Assembly: GCA_035048815.1 (NCBI GenBank)
Contig: JAUCBN010000034.1
Coordinates: 7,542,737-7,606,736 of the forward strand
Direction: 5' to 3'
Source: Abelmoschus esculentus
Taxonomy: Eukaryota; Streptophyta; Magnoliopsida; Malvales; Malvaceae
DNA length: 64,000 bases
The notes below the pieces were generated by a model, which had not been told where the DNA came from, ran no database searches, and saw nothing but the letters and a program-made list of their open reading frames with translations. Of this stretch, positions 44,742 through 55,628 are shown piece by piece (within the stretch, counting starts at the first letter, position 1; each line of letters opens with the position of its first letter). The position numbers and the translations under genes are program-made.

Positions 44742-44822
44742 TCAACTGTAAGAACGCCTGATTACATAGCTCCTGAAGTGTTGTTGAAAAGGATACAACA
44801 TGGAATGTGACTGCCTGACTAG
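44742..44822 (+). pseudogene. NDR/AGC-kinase activation-segment fragment
   Basis: The plus strand encodes STVRTPDYIAPEVLLK and then, after loss of one base, YNMECD, which matches the T-loop to P+1 region of NDR-type AGC kinases (usually VGTPDYIAPEV; the Gly before Thr is Arg here). A pyrimidine run and AAG lie just upstream as a possible acceptor. The frame stops soon after. A dead fragment of a host kinase gene. Confidence 0.75.
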
Positions 44823-45342
44823 TTAGTTGTATTTCGTTACAGATTTCTTTAATCTTGGTTCAACTGCTATCGATACTTTTTTACATTTTATTACTTTATA
44901 TTCATAACAAATTAAAAAATATGAAAAAAAATAATTATTTTGAATTGACAACCAAATAAAGATTGTTAGTGCGAAGATCGTCCAAAAAATTTATCATACG
45001 AATAACATAATACATATAATGCACATGAATTATATAAATTAGGACTATATTTTCTGATGCATATATATTACATGGATATGGTCGGTGACATTTAAGAATT
45101 TTGTTCTCAAATATTGTAAACCAATTGTTTATGTTATCAATTAGTCTTTCTCTCATGTTAATGTGCTTTTCTAGACTTTGATTCCACAATAATTACTTGT
45201 TAGTTATTAATGCATTTTATGATGCATGTGAATTATATGGATCACATCCCGATATTAAAGATATTAAAGTGTTGATTGTTTTGTTGTTCTTGAAAGTTAT
45301 GAAATAAATTTAATAGCGGTTAAGTAACTTAAAGAAAACTAC

Positions 45343-45405
45343 CTTAATATCATTTTCTTGGACCAAACCACAAGAGACAATCCTCATGGTCCGGTTCAGA
45401 GCATC
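45343..45405 (-). other. Unrecognised exon-like fragment
   Basis: Exactly 21 open codons (DALNRTMRIVSCGLVQENDI plus K) between TTTAG and GTAGTT, both consensus splice borders. The composition is protein-like in an AT-rich surround. I do not recognise the family. Confidence 0.35.
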
Positions 45406-45792
45406 CTAAATTTTCAGTTGCAGAAAAAAATAATCATATTTTAGTCAAAAGAAAACTTAATGCGACAGCAAAACAAGAATGTCAGAATGGATTATAATGT
45501 TTGTGTTGATTCATTATATTTTAATAATAATATGAGATATGAATTAAGCACAATAAAATAGTTTTTTGTCTGTTATCATAATTAGTTCAATATTTATTGA
45601 TGGGTTCTTCATCAGTTCATCATAGCTTCTTTCTCATTGTCATCCACGACTGTAAATATTTATTTCTGCAAAAACTAGAGGTGTACACAAACAACTTAAA
45701 TATTTGTCACTCACAGCCCCTTCATGCAACAAAACAATATCAATGGTGTAAAAAGGTCAAATCTTGAAAATTTGGTAAAATTATGTACATAC

Positions 45793-45876
45793 CAAAAGAA
45801 TGGCACAACCCTTTGATAACATCAAATTTCTTGTATGTATAATCAACAAAATTTAAATCTTTAGGTGCCAAAGCAT
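45793..45876 (-). pseudogene. NDR-kinase C-terminal exon fragment
   Basis: Between an acceptor ATGCAG and a donor GTATGT, the minus strand encodes LAPKDLNFVDYTYKKFDVIK followed by GLCHSF. This is the C-terminal hydrophobic-motif region of plant NDR kinases (F-x-x-Y-T-Y-K-x-F). It lies on the strand opposite to the T-loop fragment 1 kb away, so the two do not form one gene as placed. Confidence 0.75.
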
Positions 45877-46243
45877 CTGCATTAAGTAGTAAACATAAAA
45901 AAATATAAATTTCAATATATTTTTTCATGTATATACTTCAAATCTATGTATTTGTTCTTGTCAAAAATCAACCCTTTATTTTTTTTTTAAATTTTATAAA
46001 ATAATATTTTAATATTTTTAATATTTATGAGTTGCGTTCACCCTAAAATTATATATATATAAACCCTTCAATATTTTTTCAATCCGTCACTATTTGATTG
46101 ATGTAACTTTTGCGTATTTATAAAGAATTCTCTGAAAATTAATAACCGTAACCAAGAAGATTAGAGCTGACGATTAATCCAATAATTACGCCTATTTTAT
46201 AGGTTTCAAAGAATCATTAAAAACATGCATGCCATACGTAAAG

Positions 46244-47575
46244 TGTTAGATGTTTAATTGTACTATTTTATTACTCTTTTTACTCATGTTTATTTTTATA
46301 CTTAAGCACATAATTAGATGTATTTTATTATTTTCATGTATTTTAATTTGATTTCCTTGGTTGTCACTTTATTTTTTGAGATTGGTTGAATTTTGTGGAA
46401 AAGGATACTGTTGTGGTTTATTTCCATGTTTGCAGGATCCATTCCTTGATGAGGAGCTATCGAAAGAGAAAGAAATTATGGAAGATAAGGTCAATGGTAG
46501 GAGATATGAAAAGATTGAAAGATTGGAGCAAAGAAGGAAATATATGATGTGAATAAAATAAGAAATAAATATATTCTATCATGATTATTTCCATCTCTAT
46601 TTTATTCTATCATCCATGTTGACCAAATCAACTCCATATAAGGAGCATGCCGACCAAAACATGGGAAGGGGCTGGATCGAGAGATTGAGAGAGACGAAGC
46701 AAGTGGTTGTTGTCTTCTTCAGCTTTATTTCTCTTGTTTTATTCGAGTGATGAGAGGATTATTTGTTGGATACTTTTTTCCAGCTATGAACTAACTTAAA
46801 GTTGGCTTGGGTTATTTTGTTTTATGGTTTGATTTAGTTTGAATTCTATCTAAGTACTTGGAGTGTTCTTAATTAAGGTTTTTCTATTCTTGGTACTTAT
46901 TTGGTTTACGAGAGAATTGGGAAAGGACCTCGATAAATAATTCATTTATCTAAATTCGGGAGAATTAGATTCACGAAACGAATAGGTATGGTTCGATCCA
47001 AGTGCGAGAGAACTAATCCAACTTAGGGATAAGTGCAGGATTTTAACGGCTAATAGAAGCGCAAGAAAGTTGTTGTGCACTATTGATTAACGCAAGGATG
47101 TATCGTTAAAGGTTGTGCAATTAACAGAGTCTCGGGTTAGGGATAGCAGGGACCACTGAAGAACGCTTTGCTGAGCCTTGAGGATAGTCGCTCAAATTGC
47201 TCGAGAAATTTCCTTAGTTGCAATTTCCCAAGCATTCGGATGAACTGACTAGGCAATATGACTAAGCCCAATTGCCGGAACAGTTGAGTGGTGTGAGCAT
47301 CCCACTTACAAGGAAGAATTCATTTGACTGTCATTCCATAATTCAGAATATCCCAACCTAACCTCTCTCATTGATTATTCCAATTTATCTTACTTGTTTA
47401 TTTTATTATTTAATTTCAATTAAATATCAATTCTGTCAACCAATTGCTTCTTTATTTTTAGTGCAAGAAATTAGATTTCGGAAGAAGCACCAATCCCTGT
47501 GAAGACGATAACTATCTATACTATAACTTGAAACGTGTACACTTTCACGTAATTGCGAAGCACTTAAAACATGCA
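46244..47575 (+). repeat. Athila 5' LTR
   Basis: Starts TGTTAGATGTTTAATTG, repeated at 53592, and ends near ACATGCA before the primer site. The small open frame 46361-46552 is LTR sequence, not a gene. Confidence 0.8.
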
Positions 47576-47584
47576 ATAAGTTTT

Positions 47585-47602
47585 TGGCGCCGTGGCTGGG
47601 AA
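47585..47602 (+). other. Athila primer binding site (tRNA-Asp)
   Basis: TGGCGCCGTGGCTGGGAA matches the Athila/tRNA-Asp site TGGCGCCGTTGCCGGGGA at 15 of 18 positions. Confidence 0.85.
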
Positions 47603-47718
47603 TTGGCAAGAGTGATTTTGTTTTTAGTTTCTTGCATTTTATTTTATTTTATTTCTTTTAAGTTTTTATTTCTCTTTCGGATTCAAGAAATTTACCAATT
47701 ATGGTTTTGTTGCTGTGT

Positions 47719-49696
47719 ATGACTAGGGCAAGACCAACATCAGAAGAACATTCATTTGAACCCAAAATCAAACAAGTTTTTCGTAGGAGACGTGAACAAA
47801 GAGCAGCGATGGTATATCCTATTCCTCGTATCGACAGTCAAAATGTCGTGGCAATAGGAGATGACATAGATGACCAATAACCGGTTCATATTAGATGTAG
47901 GGCTATTCAATATTACTTGGAGGAAGATCTCAATTGATTAAATCCAAGAGTTGTTGCACCAGAAATCGAAGCGGCGCATTTTGAGTTAAGCCAATAATGT
48001 TCAATATGATCAACCCAATTGGTCAATTTGACGGATAAGCACCTAAAGATGCAAGGTAATATCTCAAATCGTTTTTGGAGATTTGCAACTCATTCAAGAT
48101 CCAAGGAGTCCATGAGGATATCCTAAGACTTAAATTGTTCCCTTATTCATTATGAGATGGAGCTAAAAAAATGGTTAAATAGTATTCCATCCGGATCTAT
48201 AGGATCTTGGGCGGAATTATGTCGTGATTTTCTTGCTCAATTTAGTTCTACTAATTTGACTAATAGATTACGTAATGAAATCACTTTTTTCGATAGGCTG
48301 ATGAAGAAGCAATGTATGAATCTTGGGAGCGATATAGAGGACTTCTACACAACTACCCCATGCATGGATTCCCATTATGGACACAAGTGACGATGTTCTA
48401 TAATGTCGTGAACACGCCAACTAGGATGATGTTAGATGCCTCGACCTATGGAATACTCCTAGACAAGTCCGCTGAAGAAACAATAGAGATTTTAAATCGT
48501 CTGGCAAAGAATGATTATCAATTCCCAAATACTCGACGAAGAGGAATCAGATGTAATAATACTGAACTTGATGCATCGGATTCAATTACTTCATAATTGG
48601 CTACCTTAAAAAACTTGGTTATGAATATGCAGCATATGGGTAACACAAAAGAAATCAAGGTATTGAGTTCATTTTGTGATTTATGTAATGGTGACAATGA
48701 TTCTTCTGAGTGTTTGCAGAATCCAGAGTCAAGTTTTTACGTTGGAAATCATAATCGGAACAATGCGATGTCAAACACTTATAATCCATCCTGGAAAAAG
48801 CATCCCAATTTCTCTTGGAGTAACTCGAACAATGCTCTCAATCAAGGCAGTTCAAGCATACAAGTATCAAGATTCCAACAGAACATGCCTCGGCAATAGA
48901 TGCCGCAGCAATCAGCACAGTCTAGTTCTTTGGAAAATAGTATTAATGCTTTTATGATGAGAACTGAATCTTATATGGCTGATAATAGTAAAGGGACTGA
49001 TGATTTTATTAACAAGACCGAGATGCGCTTGCAAAACCAAGAAACAACACTAAAAGCTTTGGAAACACAAATTGTTCAATTTGCACAAAATGTGAATACA
49101 AGACCACAAGGCGGTTTACCTAGCAACACTGAGATCACCAAGGGAATTGGCCATGAGCAATGTAAGGTAATCATTACTCAAAGTGGCTTAAAAATTAATG
49201 ATGAATCTGTGCAGGAAAAAGAACATCCAGCGAAGCCAAAATCGATACAAAAAGATGAAACTAGTGAAAAGAAGGAGAAATCGGAAAATGTCGTAACAAG
49301 TCCTGATGCCTTGGCATTTCCCTCTCTCAAATTCCAAACAAATGAGAAGATTGAGGACATTCGATTACCACCACCTTTTCCACAGAGGCTTCGACGAAAA
49401 AAGCAAAAATATCAATTCAAGAAATTTTTGGATATCTTGAAGCAAGTTCATATTAATTTGCTGTTGGTTGAGGCAATAGAGCAAATGCCGAATTATGCGA
49501 AATTTCTTAAGGACATAGTTTCTAATAGAACGAGGTTAGGTGAGTCTGAAACTATTTCCGTAATGGAAGGATGTATGGCTATGTTGCATAACAGGATGCC
49601 ACCGAAATTAAATGATCCCGAAAGTTTCACAATTCCATGCGCAATTGGAAATTGTTATGCTGAAAGAAAATACTATGTGATCTTGGAGAATGCATA
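47719..49696 (+). pseudogene. Athila gag
   Basis: ATG at 47719 (MTRARPTSEEHSFEPK); stops and frameshifts follow, but the gag core is readable at 48157-48596 (LKKWLNSIPSGSIGSWAELC, YESWERYRGLLHNYPMHGFP) and the linker at 48597-49697 (FMMRTESYMADN, RLQNQETTLKALETQIVQFA, GLPSNTEITKGIGHEQCK, PFPQRLRRKKQKYQFKKFLD). Closely parallel to the intact frame at 59575-60942. The linker segment of 265 residues is open, including the start of protease (IPCAIGN). It would form particles; this copy cannot. Confidence 0.85.
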
Positions 49697-49702
49697 AATC
49701 TT

Positions 49703-50098
49703 ATGCAAAAATCGGTTTTCCAACGATTAGGAATTGAAAAGGCTAGACCCATCATAGTGATGTTGCAGCTTGCCGATAAATCTTATGTGCATCCAGAGGG
49801 GAAAATTGAGGACATATTGATAATGGTTGATAAATTTATTTTTCCTGCTTATTTTATTGTGTTGGATTGTGAAACAGACGAATTTACACCCATCATTCTT
49901 GGAAGGCCATTTTTAGAGACAAGAAATGTTGAGAATGGAGAACTTACAATGCAATTCAATGACCAACAAGTAAAGCTCGATGCTTTTCACACTCTTAAGC
50001 ATGCTGATGATCCAGAGGAATGCAAGATCATCCAAGCAACCAACGAATTCAATTTTGGAGTAGAAGAAGATATCATTGAAAATTGCCTCGGCAATTGA
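49703..50098 (+). pseudogene. Athila protease
   Basis: The frame encodes MQKSVFQRLGIEKARPIIVM, LQLADKSYVHPEGKIEDIL and FTPIILGRPFLETRN. The catalytic D-L-G-A region upstream is broken by a TAA at 49695-49697 (reading D-L-G-E-C before it). It ends in TGA after an LGRPF-type flap and a tail. Confidence 0.8.
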
Positions 50099-50116
50099 AA
50101 TGCCAAACCTGAAGAA

Positions 50117-50752
50117 ATGAAAGAACCAGACGACAAAGAACAACATGAAACAAACTGGATAGTTAGTCGTGAGGGTAAGTACTTCGAGACAATTGATTAT
50201 TCAGGTAAGGGAGGTAATATTTCAAAATCATCTATTGAGCAATATCCAAGTTTTGAATTAAAACCATTGTTAGGGAAATTGAAATATGCTTATTTGGGGA
50301 ATAATGATTCACTTTCTGTAATAATTTCTTCTAAGTTGCAGCATAAACAGGAAGAGCAAGAGTTTGACATTGAAATTAAGGGCAGGAAAGCAACGAAAAA
50401 TCAAGTGGTTGATCATTAGTTAAGGTTAGAAGAAGGAAACAATGAAGATGATCCTTTGAAGATCAACGATGAATTCCTAGATGAGAAATTACTGATTTTC
50501 TCGGCAATGCCATAACAATTCCTGCCCGGGCAATTAGTTCTTTTTAATTCTCGGTTGAAAGTTTTTCCCGAAAATCTTCAGTCAAGATGGTCCGAACTGT
50601 TTGAAGTTGTTATACAGTTTCCACATGGTGCTGTGATAATCAAGTCCACTATTGACATACGAGAATTTAAAGTGAATGAACAAAGATTAAAGCACTACAT
50701 CAACACCATTTGGGAGATTAACAAAGAATGGGTTTCTTTAGAACATGCATGA
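50117..50752 (+). pseudogene. Collapsed Athila pol: RT start, RNase H end and integrase end
   Basis: 50230-50340 encodes YPSFELKPLLGKLKYAYLG and LSVIISSKL (before RT). The next residues EEQEFDIEIKGRKATKNQVVDH are the end of RNase H, so RT and most of RNase H are deleted. After a stop, FLPGQLVLFNSRLKVFPENL and SRWSELFEVV, FPHGAV (50515-50640) are the C-terminal integrase region, so the integrase core is also gone. Two deletions, both joining pol pieces in the correct order. Confidence 0.8.
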
Positions 50753-51239
50753 TCATGCTCTTCTTTAGTAATTTTTATTTTAATTGCATTTTATTTTGAA
50801 CATTTTCTTTATTTTTATTTTTATTAATTTTGGTATTTATATTTTATTTTATTTTCGAAATAATTATATTCTCATGATTTGAATAATTCTTGTTTTAATT
50901 TTGAATTTTAGGAAAAAATTCCATGATAAAGGAAGATTGGATTGAAGATTTGAAAAGATCTTAAGGAAGGTCAAACTTTGATAAAGTTTCCATAATTGAC
51001 TCTAAAAAAGTTTCCCGAATAATTTAAACCCCACCTAACCAAAAATTTTCCCTCTATCCATCTAAAACCCTAGACCAAATTTTCCCTCCTTCCTTCCATC
51101 ACCTTTGCCGTCAACCACACCCAATCAACACCATTGTCATCATTTTTTTCTTGATTCACTACACCAACTATCAAATCCCTTTTCTTTTTCTTACACCTAT
51201 CACCATAATCACACCTAGATCTTCATCTTTTCTTTTTCT

Positions 51240-52487
51240 CTTTAATCTTCTAAGATCATTTTTCTTAAAAAGTCAAAAGCTTCTCTATGGTCATGAAACT
51301 CAAAACCATTCTTCACCCAAGTTCTTCTAATGAACTCCCCTATCGTTGGTTTGCAACAAAGAGTATCGAAGATCGTTTCAAGAAGAAATTTGATAACCGC
51401 AAGGTTTGGGAAGAGTAAGGATTTGAGTAAAAAATGTCTTACAAAGATTTTGGGTCTGATTCCGGCATTCACAAAATTATTGAACACCACAAGTGGAAAA
51501 TCTTATGCCAGCAACAAAAATCACCGAATGTAACATGTGTAAGAGAGTTTTATGCTCATTTTTCTAATCCAAATAACCCCCATGTTTTTTTTTCGTGGTA
51601 GGGCAATTTTTTTTGGATGCTACGGCAATCAACAATTTTTATGAAATGCATGTCGAACATGATGAACACCAACTTTTTGTCGATAACATGATGGGTGAGA
51701 AGGTTGAGGAGGTGTTGGATGACCTTACAATTGAAGGAAGCGAGTGGAATCAAGGAGCCTTAAAGGTAACCGTCAATCGCATTTTGTTAAAACCCGAGGC
51801 GAATTGTGGAACAAATTTATTCAAACATGCGTGATGCCCACGACTCACAATATCACAGTTTTTTATTCTCGTCTTTTGTTAATTCACTCTATTTTGAACA
51901 AGTGTTCTATAAATGTTGGATAAATTATTTGTGAAGAAATTTATGCTTGTAGGCAAAAAGATGCAAGAACACTTTTCTTCCCAAGTTTAATCACTCAATT
52001 ATGTGCAACGGAAAATGTGCCGCGTGAATCGACGGACGAGATATTACCCTATTGAAAAAGGTGGAACAAAAAGCGATACTTGAAGACCATAGGAGAAGAG
52101 GAAGGAAAAATCTCAAAGAAAGGAATGCCATCAAAGATTGCCCAGGCAACTAAAATTGCCTCGGTAGGTCAGAATGCCCCAGCAATCGGAGAGACATTCT
52201 TTTCTAAAATTCAGGATCAATTAGCTGTGCTTTTACGCCCTATACAAGCACAGTTGACTAGAATCGAGAATCAACAATTTGCTTTTATGAAGTTCATGAA
52301 GGAGAACACATATGCCATGCATCGAGTGATCCTAGAGAAATTCACGGGTTGTTCTGTGTCATTCACAGTTTTTCCTACGAATTTGATTGCCCAAGCAACT
52401 ACATATGCCTCGGCAACTGATACTACCCAGGCAACTACACCTGTTCCAGCAATTGATACTACCCAGGCAACCAATGTTCAAGACTAG
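51240..52487 (+). pseudogene. Athila extra ORF (putative plant transposon protein domain)
   Basis: Fragments of one protein in shifting frames: ELPYRWFATKSIEDRFKKKF near 51335, then VREFYAHFSNPNNPHVFF near 51545, then FLDATAINNFYEMHVEHDEH (51607), then a C-terminal domain at 52080-52487 (LAVLLRPIQAQLTRIENQQF). The pattern (V-x-E-F-Y-A-H, A-x-x-I-N-x-F-Y) matches the extra ORF at 61422-62652. In plant annotation this is called a putative plant transposon protein domain; its role is not known. Confidence 0.65.
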
Positions 52488-53173
52488 GGAAAGAAACTGA
52501 TGGAGGAACCTAGCTGAACCGATTCATTGCATGGTTTAATGGTTTCAGATGATACCATCTCTGAGCCATTATTATCTCCACCAAAGATATCGGAACGAAA
52601 AACTCATATAATTGTGGAGACCATGAAGATAGTACATCTAGTGATGAAAACCGAAAAGAGACGATTCCACCAACACCATCGGCCACAAGAACTCAAACAC
52701 CAAGAAGGGGAAAGAAAGCCAAATAGATTGCAACAAGAAAATTGCTAACTAAAGGTGACAACCTTTCCAATTAACTCATTAGCATTTTTATTTTTATTTT
52801 TGCATGCATTGGAGACAATGCTCATCTCGAGTTTGGGGGTATTTACCTTTAGTTAATCTATAGTAGTTGCATTCATTATTAGTTGTTGCATATAGATTGC
52901 ATATATTATTTGCCAAGAATTTCAATTTGATCTAATTGCTTTGAATTTGATAGATAACTAATGATGAAACTTTTGCCATTGCACCTAATTGAAATAACCT
53001 TTGATTTTAGGATTGCATGGGAATAATCTAGAGTTTTACTATGATGCTGATTTTTTCTACATGGTTGTGACTTGTTGATTAATAGACTTCGTGAATTTAG
53101 GTTGTTAGAATTTTGGGCAAATAAATAAAAAAAAAAAGAAGAGGAAGAGGAAAAGTGGGTAAGCAATATCATT

Positions 53174-53301
53174 CTAGAAGTGCCCGAAACTGGCTCTAGT
53201 TTGTGTCCATTGAAGAATCACTAGAGGTTCCCAAAACCAGATCTAGTTGATAAAATTAAAGGAATTGCATAATTGCTAGAGGTGCCCGAAACTGGCTCTA
53301 G
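53174..53301 (+). repeat. Three copies of a 26-nt hairpin motif
   Basis: CTAGAnGTGCCCGAAACTGGCTCTAG-type units at 53174-53199, 53221-53246 and 53276-53301. Outer arms CTAGAG/CTCTAG pair; the middle copy is more diverged (ending ATCTAG). Three related copies occur at 63230-63382 in another Athila element. Confidence 0.85.
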
Positions 53302-53591
53302 TAAAATTGAAATTTATGCCCAGACAATTACTGTATTAAACCGACTGTTCACATAGAATCTTGAAAATTGACTTGTACACAACTATGCACACACTTGGTC
53401 ACGAGTATTATAGTTTGATTTTGGGTAATTGCTTTGTTCTCCAAAGAATTAAAAGGTGATCATACTTTGTGCCCCGGTTCTAAGGTTTGAAGTTAAATTT
53501 TGATGGATGTCTTTGAAGATTGGATACCTTGGCAATTAATTATTAGGTTTGTATTGCTTGAGGATAAGCAATAACTCGAATTTGGAGCAGG

Positions 53592-53771
53592 GGTTAGGTG
53601 TTTAATTGTGCTATTTTATTAACCTTTTTACTCATGTTTATTGTTATAGTTAAGCACATAATTACATACGTTTTATTATTTTCATGCATTTTAATTTGAT
53701 TTCCTTGGTTGTCACTTTATTTCTTGAGATTGGTTGAATTTTGTGGAAAAGGAGATTGTTGTGGTTTATTT
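53592..53771 (+). repeat. Athila 3' LTR, first 180 bp
   Basis: Repeats 46244-46424; follows GCAATAACTCGAATTTGGAG, a degraded polypurine region. Truncated by the CACTA end. Confidence 0.8.
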
Positions 53772-53794
53772 CACTACACCAAAATAGATTTTTA

Positions 53795-54235
53795 GCGCCG
53801 TTTTTTTAGTTCTATAGTGGAGTTTTTTAGTGCCGCTAAAAACTTCTACGGCGCTTAGAAAAACGCCACAAGAAATGCCACTGAAACCAACGCCGCAAAA
53901 GTTTGTGGCGTTTTTCGGTAATAAACGCCACAAAAGTTCAAGATCTATAGCAACGTTTTTATTTTCAAACGCCACAATAAGCTATTCTTTAGTGGTGTTT
54001 TTGTTTTCAAATACCGCAAAAGGATAGGATCTTTAGCGGCGTTTGTGTTTTTAAACGCTACAACAAACTATTCTTTAGTGGCGTTTGTGTTTACAAACGC
54101 CGCAAAAGGTAGAATATTTAGTGGCGTTTATGTTTGCAAACGCCACAAAAGGTATGATCTTTAGTGACATTTTTGTTTATAAACGCCGCAAAAAATAATC
54201 TTTAGTGGCGTTTTTCAAGTAAACGCCGCTAGTAA
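53795..54235. repeat. CACTA subterminal repeat array
   Basis: Alternating AAACGCC(A/G)C and (G/T)GGCGTTT words spaced about 20-60 bp, often as facing pairs around TTAGTGGCG. Confidence 0.85.
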
Positions 54236-54389
54236 CACTATTATTTTAAAAAAATCAAATAAAAATAATACTATACCATATATAATCGATCAACCATCTT
54301 GATATAATATAGCTTTTCATAAATCACAAACACGAGGTATCTCAATTGTAATACATAAATTCTAAGCAACGTGCAAAAATAAAGAACAA

Positions 54390-54470
54390 TGAAGTCCTCC
54401 CAAGCCTATTTGATGGTTGACCAGTCACAATCTTGTAACCACATAGAGTACTGTTTGTGGCATTGGGAGC
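54390..54470 (-). pseudogene. Captured API5-like exon, downstream part
   Basis: After a CTATAG acceptor (54476-54471) the minus strand encodes APNATNSTLCGYKIVTGQPS and NRLG, matching the (V/A)PNATNSLCGYKIVTGQPSDRLGEDF region of plant API5 (apoptosis inhibitor 5, a helical-repeat nuclear protein), as I recall it. One extra codon (T) and a one-base loss after RLG break it. The exon that should precede it is missing. Confidence 0.75.
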
Positions 54471-54649
54471 CTATAGAAAAATTATATTCAAATAAGCATT
54501 ACACGATATAAATAAGCATGTACTTCTGAGAAAGAAAGAGAAAGTTCATAAATAAACAGAATTCATATAAACATAAACATGCTTGAGATAATTTTAAAAT
54601 AAAAATATAACATTTCAACAAGATACGATAAGTAAATGTATGCCTATAC

Positions 54650-54760
54650 CTTTAAAAGCTGAACAATAGAAGGAAGAATCTGGCGTGAATCCTGTGGCGC
54701 TGTGTAAGGAGAGATTTCCGCCAGACCTTTAAGAAAATCTAGCTTTCGCTCCGCTGGAAG
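54650..54760 (-). pseudogene. Captured API5-like exon, central part
   Basis: Exactly 37 codons between a CTTATAG acceptor and a GTATAG donor, with no stop: LPAERKLDFLKGLAEISPY, TAPQDSRQILPSIVQLLK. This is the API5 segment just before the K-Y-M-P-L-R stretch. Sequence and both splice borders are intact, so capture was recent or the exon is preserved by chance. Confidence 0.82.
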
Positions 54761-55388
54761 CTATAAGACGAACATTTTATAACATATTCCGCCAAAGCTC
54801 CTCAAGAAATTCTAGTAAAGAAATTTCCCATTTTCAGGGAGTATTCAAATGTATATAAATGAGCAAGAGACATATCAACATATTAACATTTTTACAGCTT
54901 CTAATGTATCAAAATTTTATACTGATCTGATGAATGTTAGTATCCCTTATCAAAAACAGGTAAAATGTGCTTGACTATGTAGTTAAGGAACTTGCTGCTA
55001 GAAGCACCCCTTTATAAAATGATTTAGAGGTAAGAAACAGCTAACAAAGTTAATATATCGGAAGAATATTTAACGGATTAAAAACATATACTCGGTAATA
55101 TAAAATCAGTCCTTACAACAAAAAATGAATAACCATGAATAGACATCATATCAACCTATCTATATGATTTGCATCTAAAACCTGCATACAAAAGCCACTT
55201 GTAGTCATAAAGTTAATGGCAATGACAGTGCAATGGTAGACCTTAACTAGACAATGTTGACTAAAATCTAAAAATATCTATATTAAATAAAGAGAAGTGG
55301 TAGCTTGATATATGAAACACACCATAAGAATCAAGTCAGGCATTATAAAGAAAAAATCCAAAACAATATTCAACAAAGAAGTACTCAC

Positions 55389-55510
55389 ATCAAACTATGC
55401 ATCTAAATCAGCCTGGCCATCTCGAATGATAACCAATACATGGAATTGGCCACCAATGTTTTCCACAATGTAAACAACAACATTGGTGACCGGTGCGTAA
55501 GATGTTGGTC
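55389..55510 (-). pseudogene. Chimeric captured exon: RGLG/copine-type fused to API5-type
   Basis: Between an acceptor TCATAG and a consensus donor GTGAGT the minus strand encodes GPTSYAPVTNVVVYIVE, NIGGQFHVLVIIRDGQ, then ADLDA-stop-FD. The first part matches the copine/vWA domain of plant RGLG ubiquitin ligases (GPTSFAP...IVEQSGGQYHVLVIIADGQ). The second part matches API5 (EGQADLDAQFDV), with its Gln codon now TAG. The two genes share G-Q at the joint. Together with the two other API5-like exons it forms a minus-strand gene fragment. Confidence 0.72.
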
Positions 55511-55628
55511 CTATGACACAACATACATGCTCAATGCATTATGATTCGGCATAAATGTAAGATGAACAATCTTTCTGTAACAATCTTTGGAACAATCTTC
55601 TTGTAATAATTTAAGACTTCCTCAAATC

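Larger units (their letters stand above)
46244..53771 (+). mobile_element. Non-autonomous Athila element, 3' LTR cut by a CACTA transposon
   Basis: 5' LTR (46244-47575), tRNA-Asp primer site, gag, protease, scraps of RT, RNase H and integrase, an extra ORF, and the first 180 bp of the 3' LTR. The two LTRs differ at about 15 of 178 comparable positions, so it is old. Large internal deletions removed most of pol. The 3' LTR ends where the CACTA element begins (53772). Confidence 0.88.
53772..55628. mobile_element. CACTA transposon, one end, with captured gene fragments
   Basis: Begins CACTACACCAAAATAG inside the Athila LTR. The first 460 bp carry about fifteen copies, in both orientations, of a GGCGTTTnTnTT/AAACGCCAC motif; clustered subterminal motifs are the transposase-binding array of CACTA elements. 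The other end (…TAGTG) is not in the window: sequence passes into a Tekay LTR at 55629. The interior (54380-55510) carries exons of host genes on the minus strand. No transposase seen. Confidence 0.82.

Noticed and set aside
46361..46552. 63-codon frame with a charged C-terminal half
   Set aside because: Part of the Athila LTR, repeated in outline at the 3' LTR.
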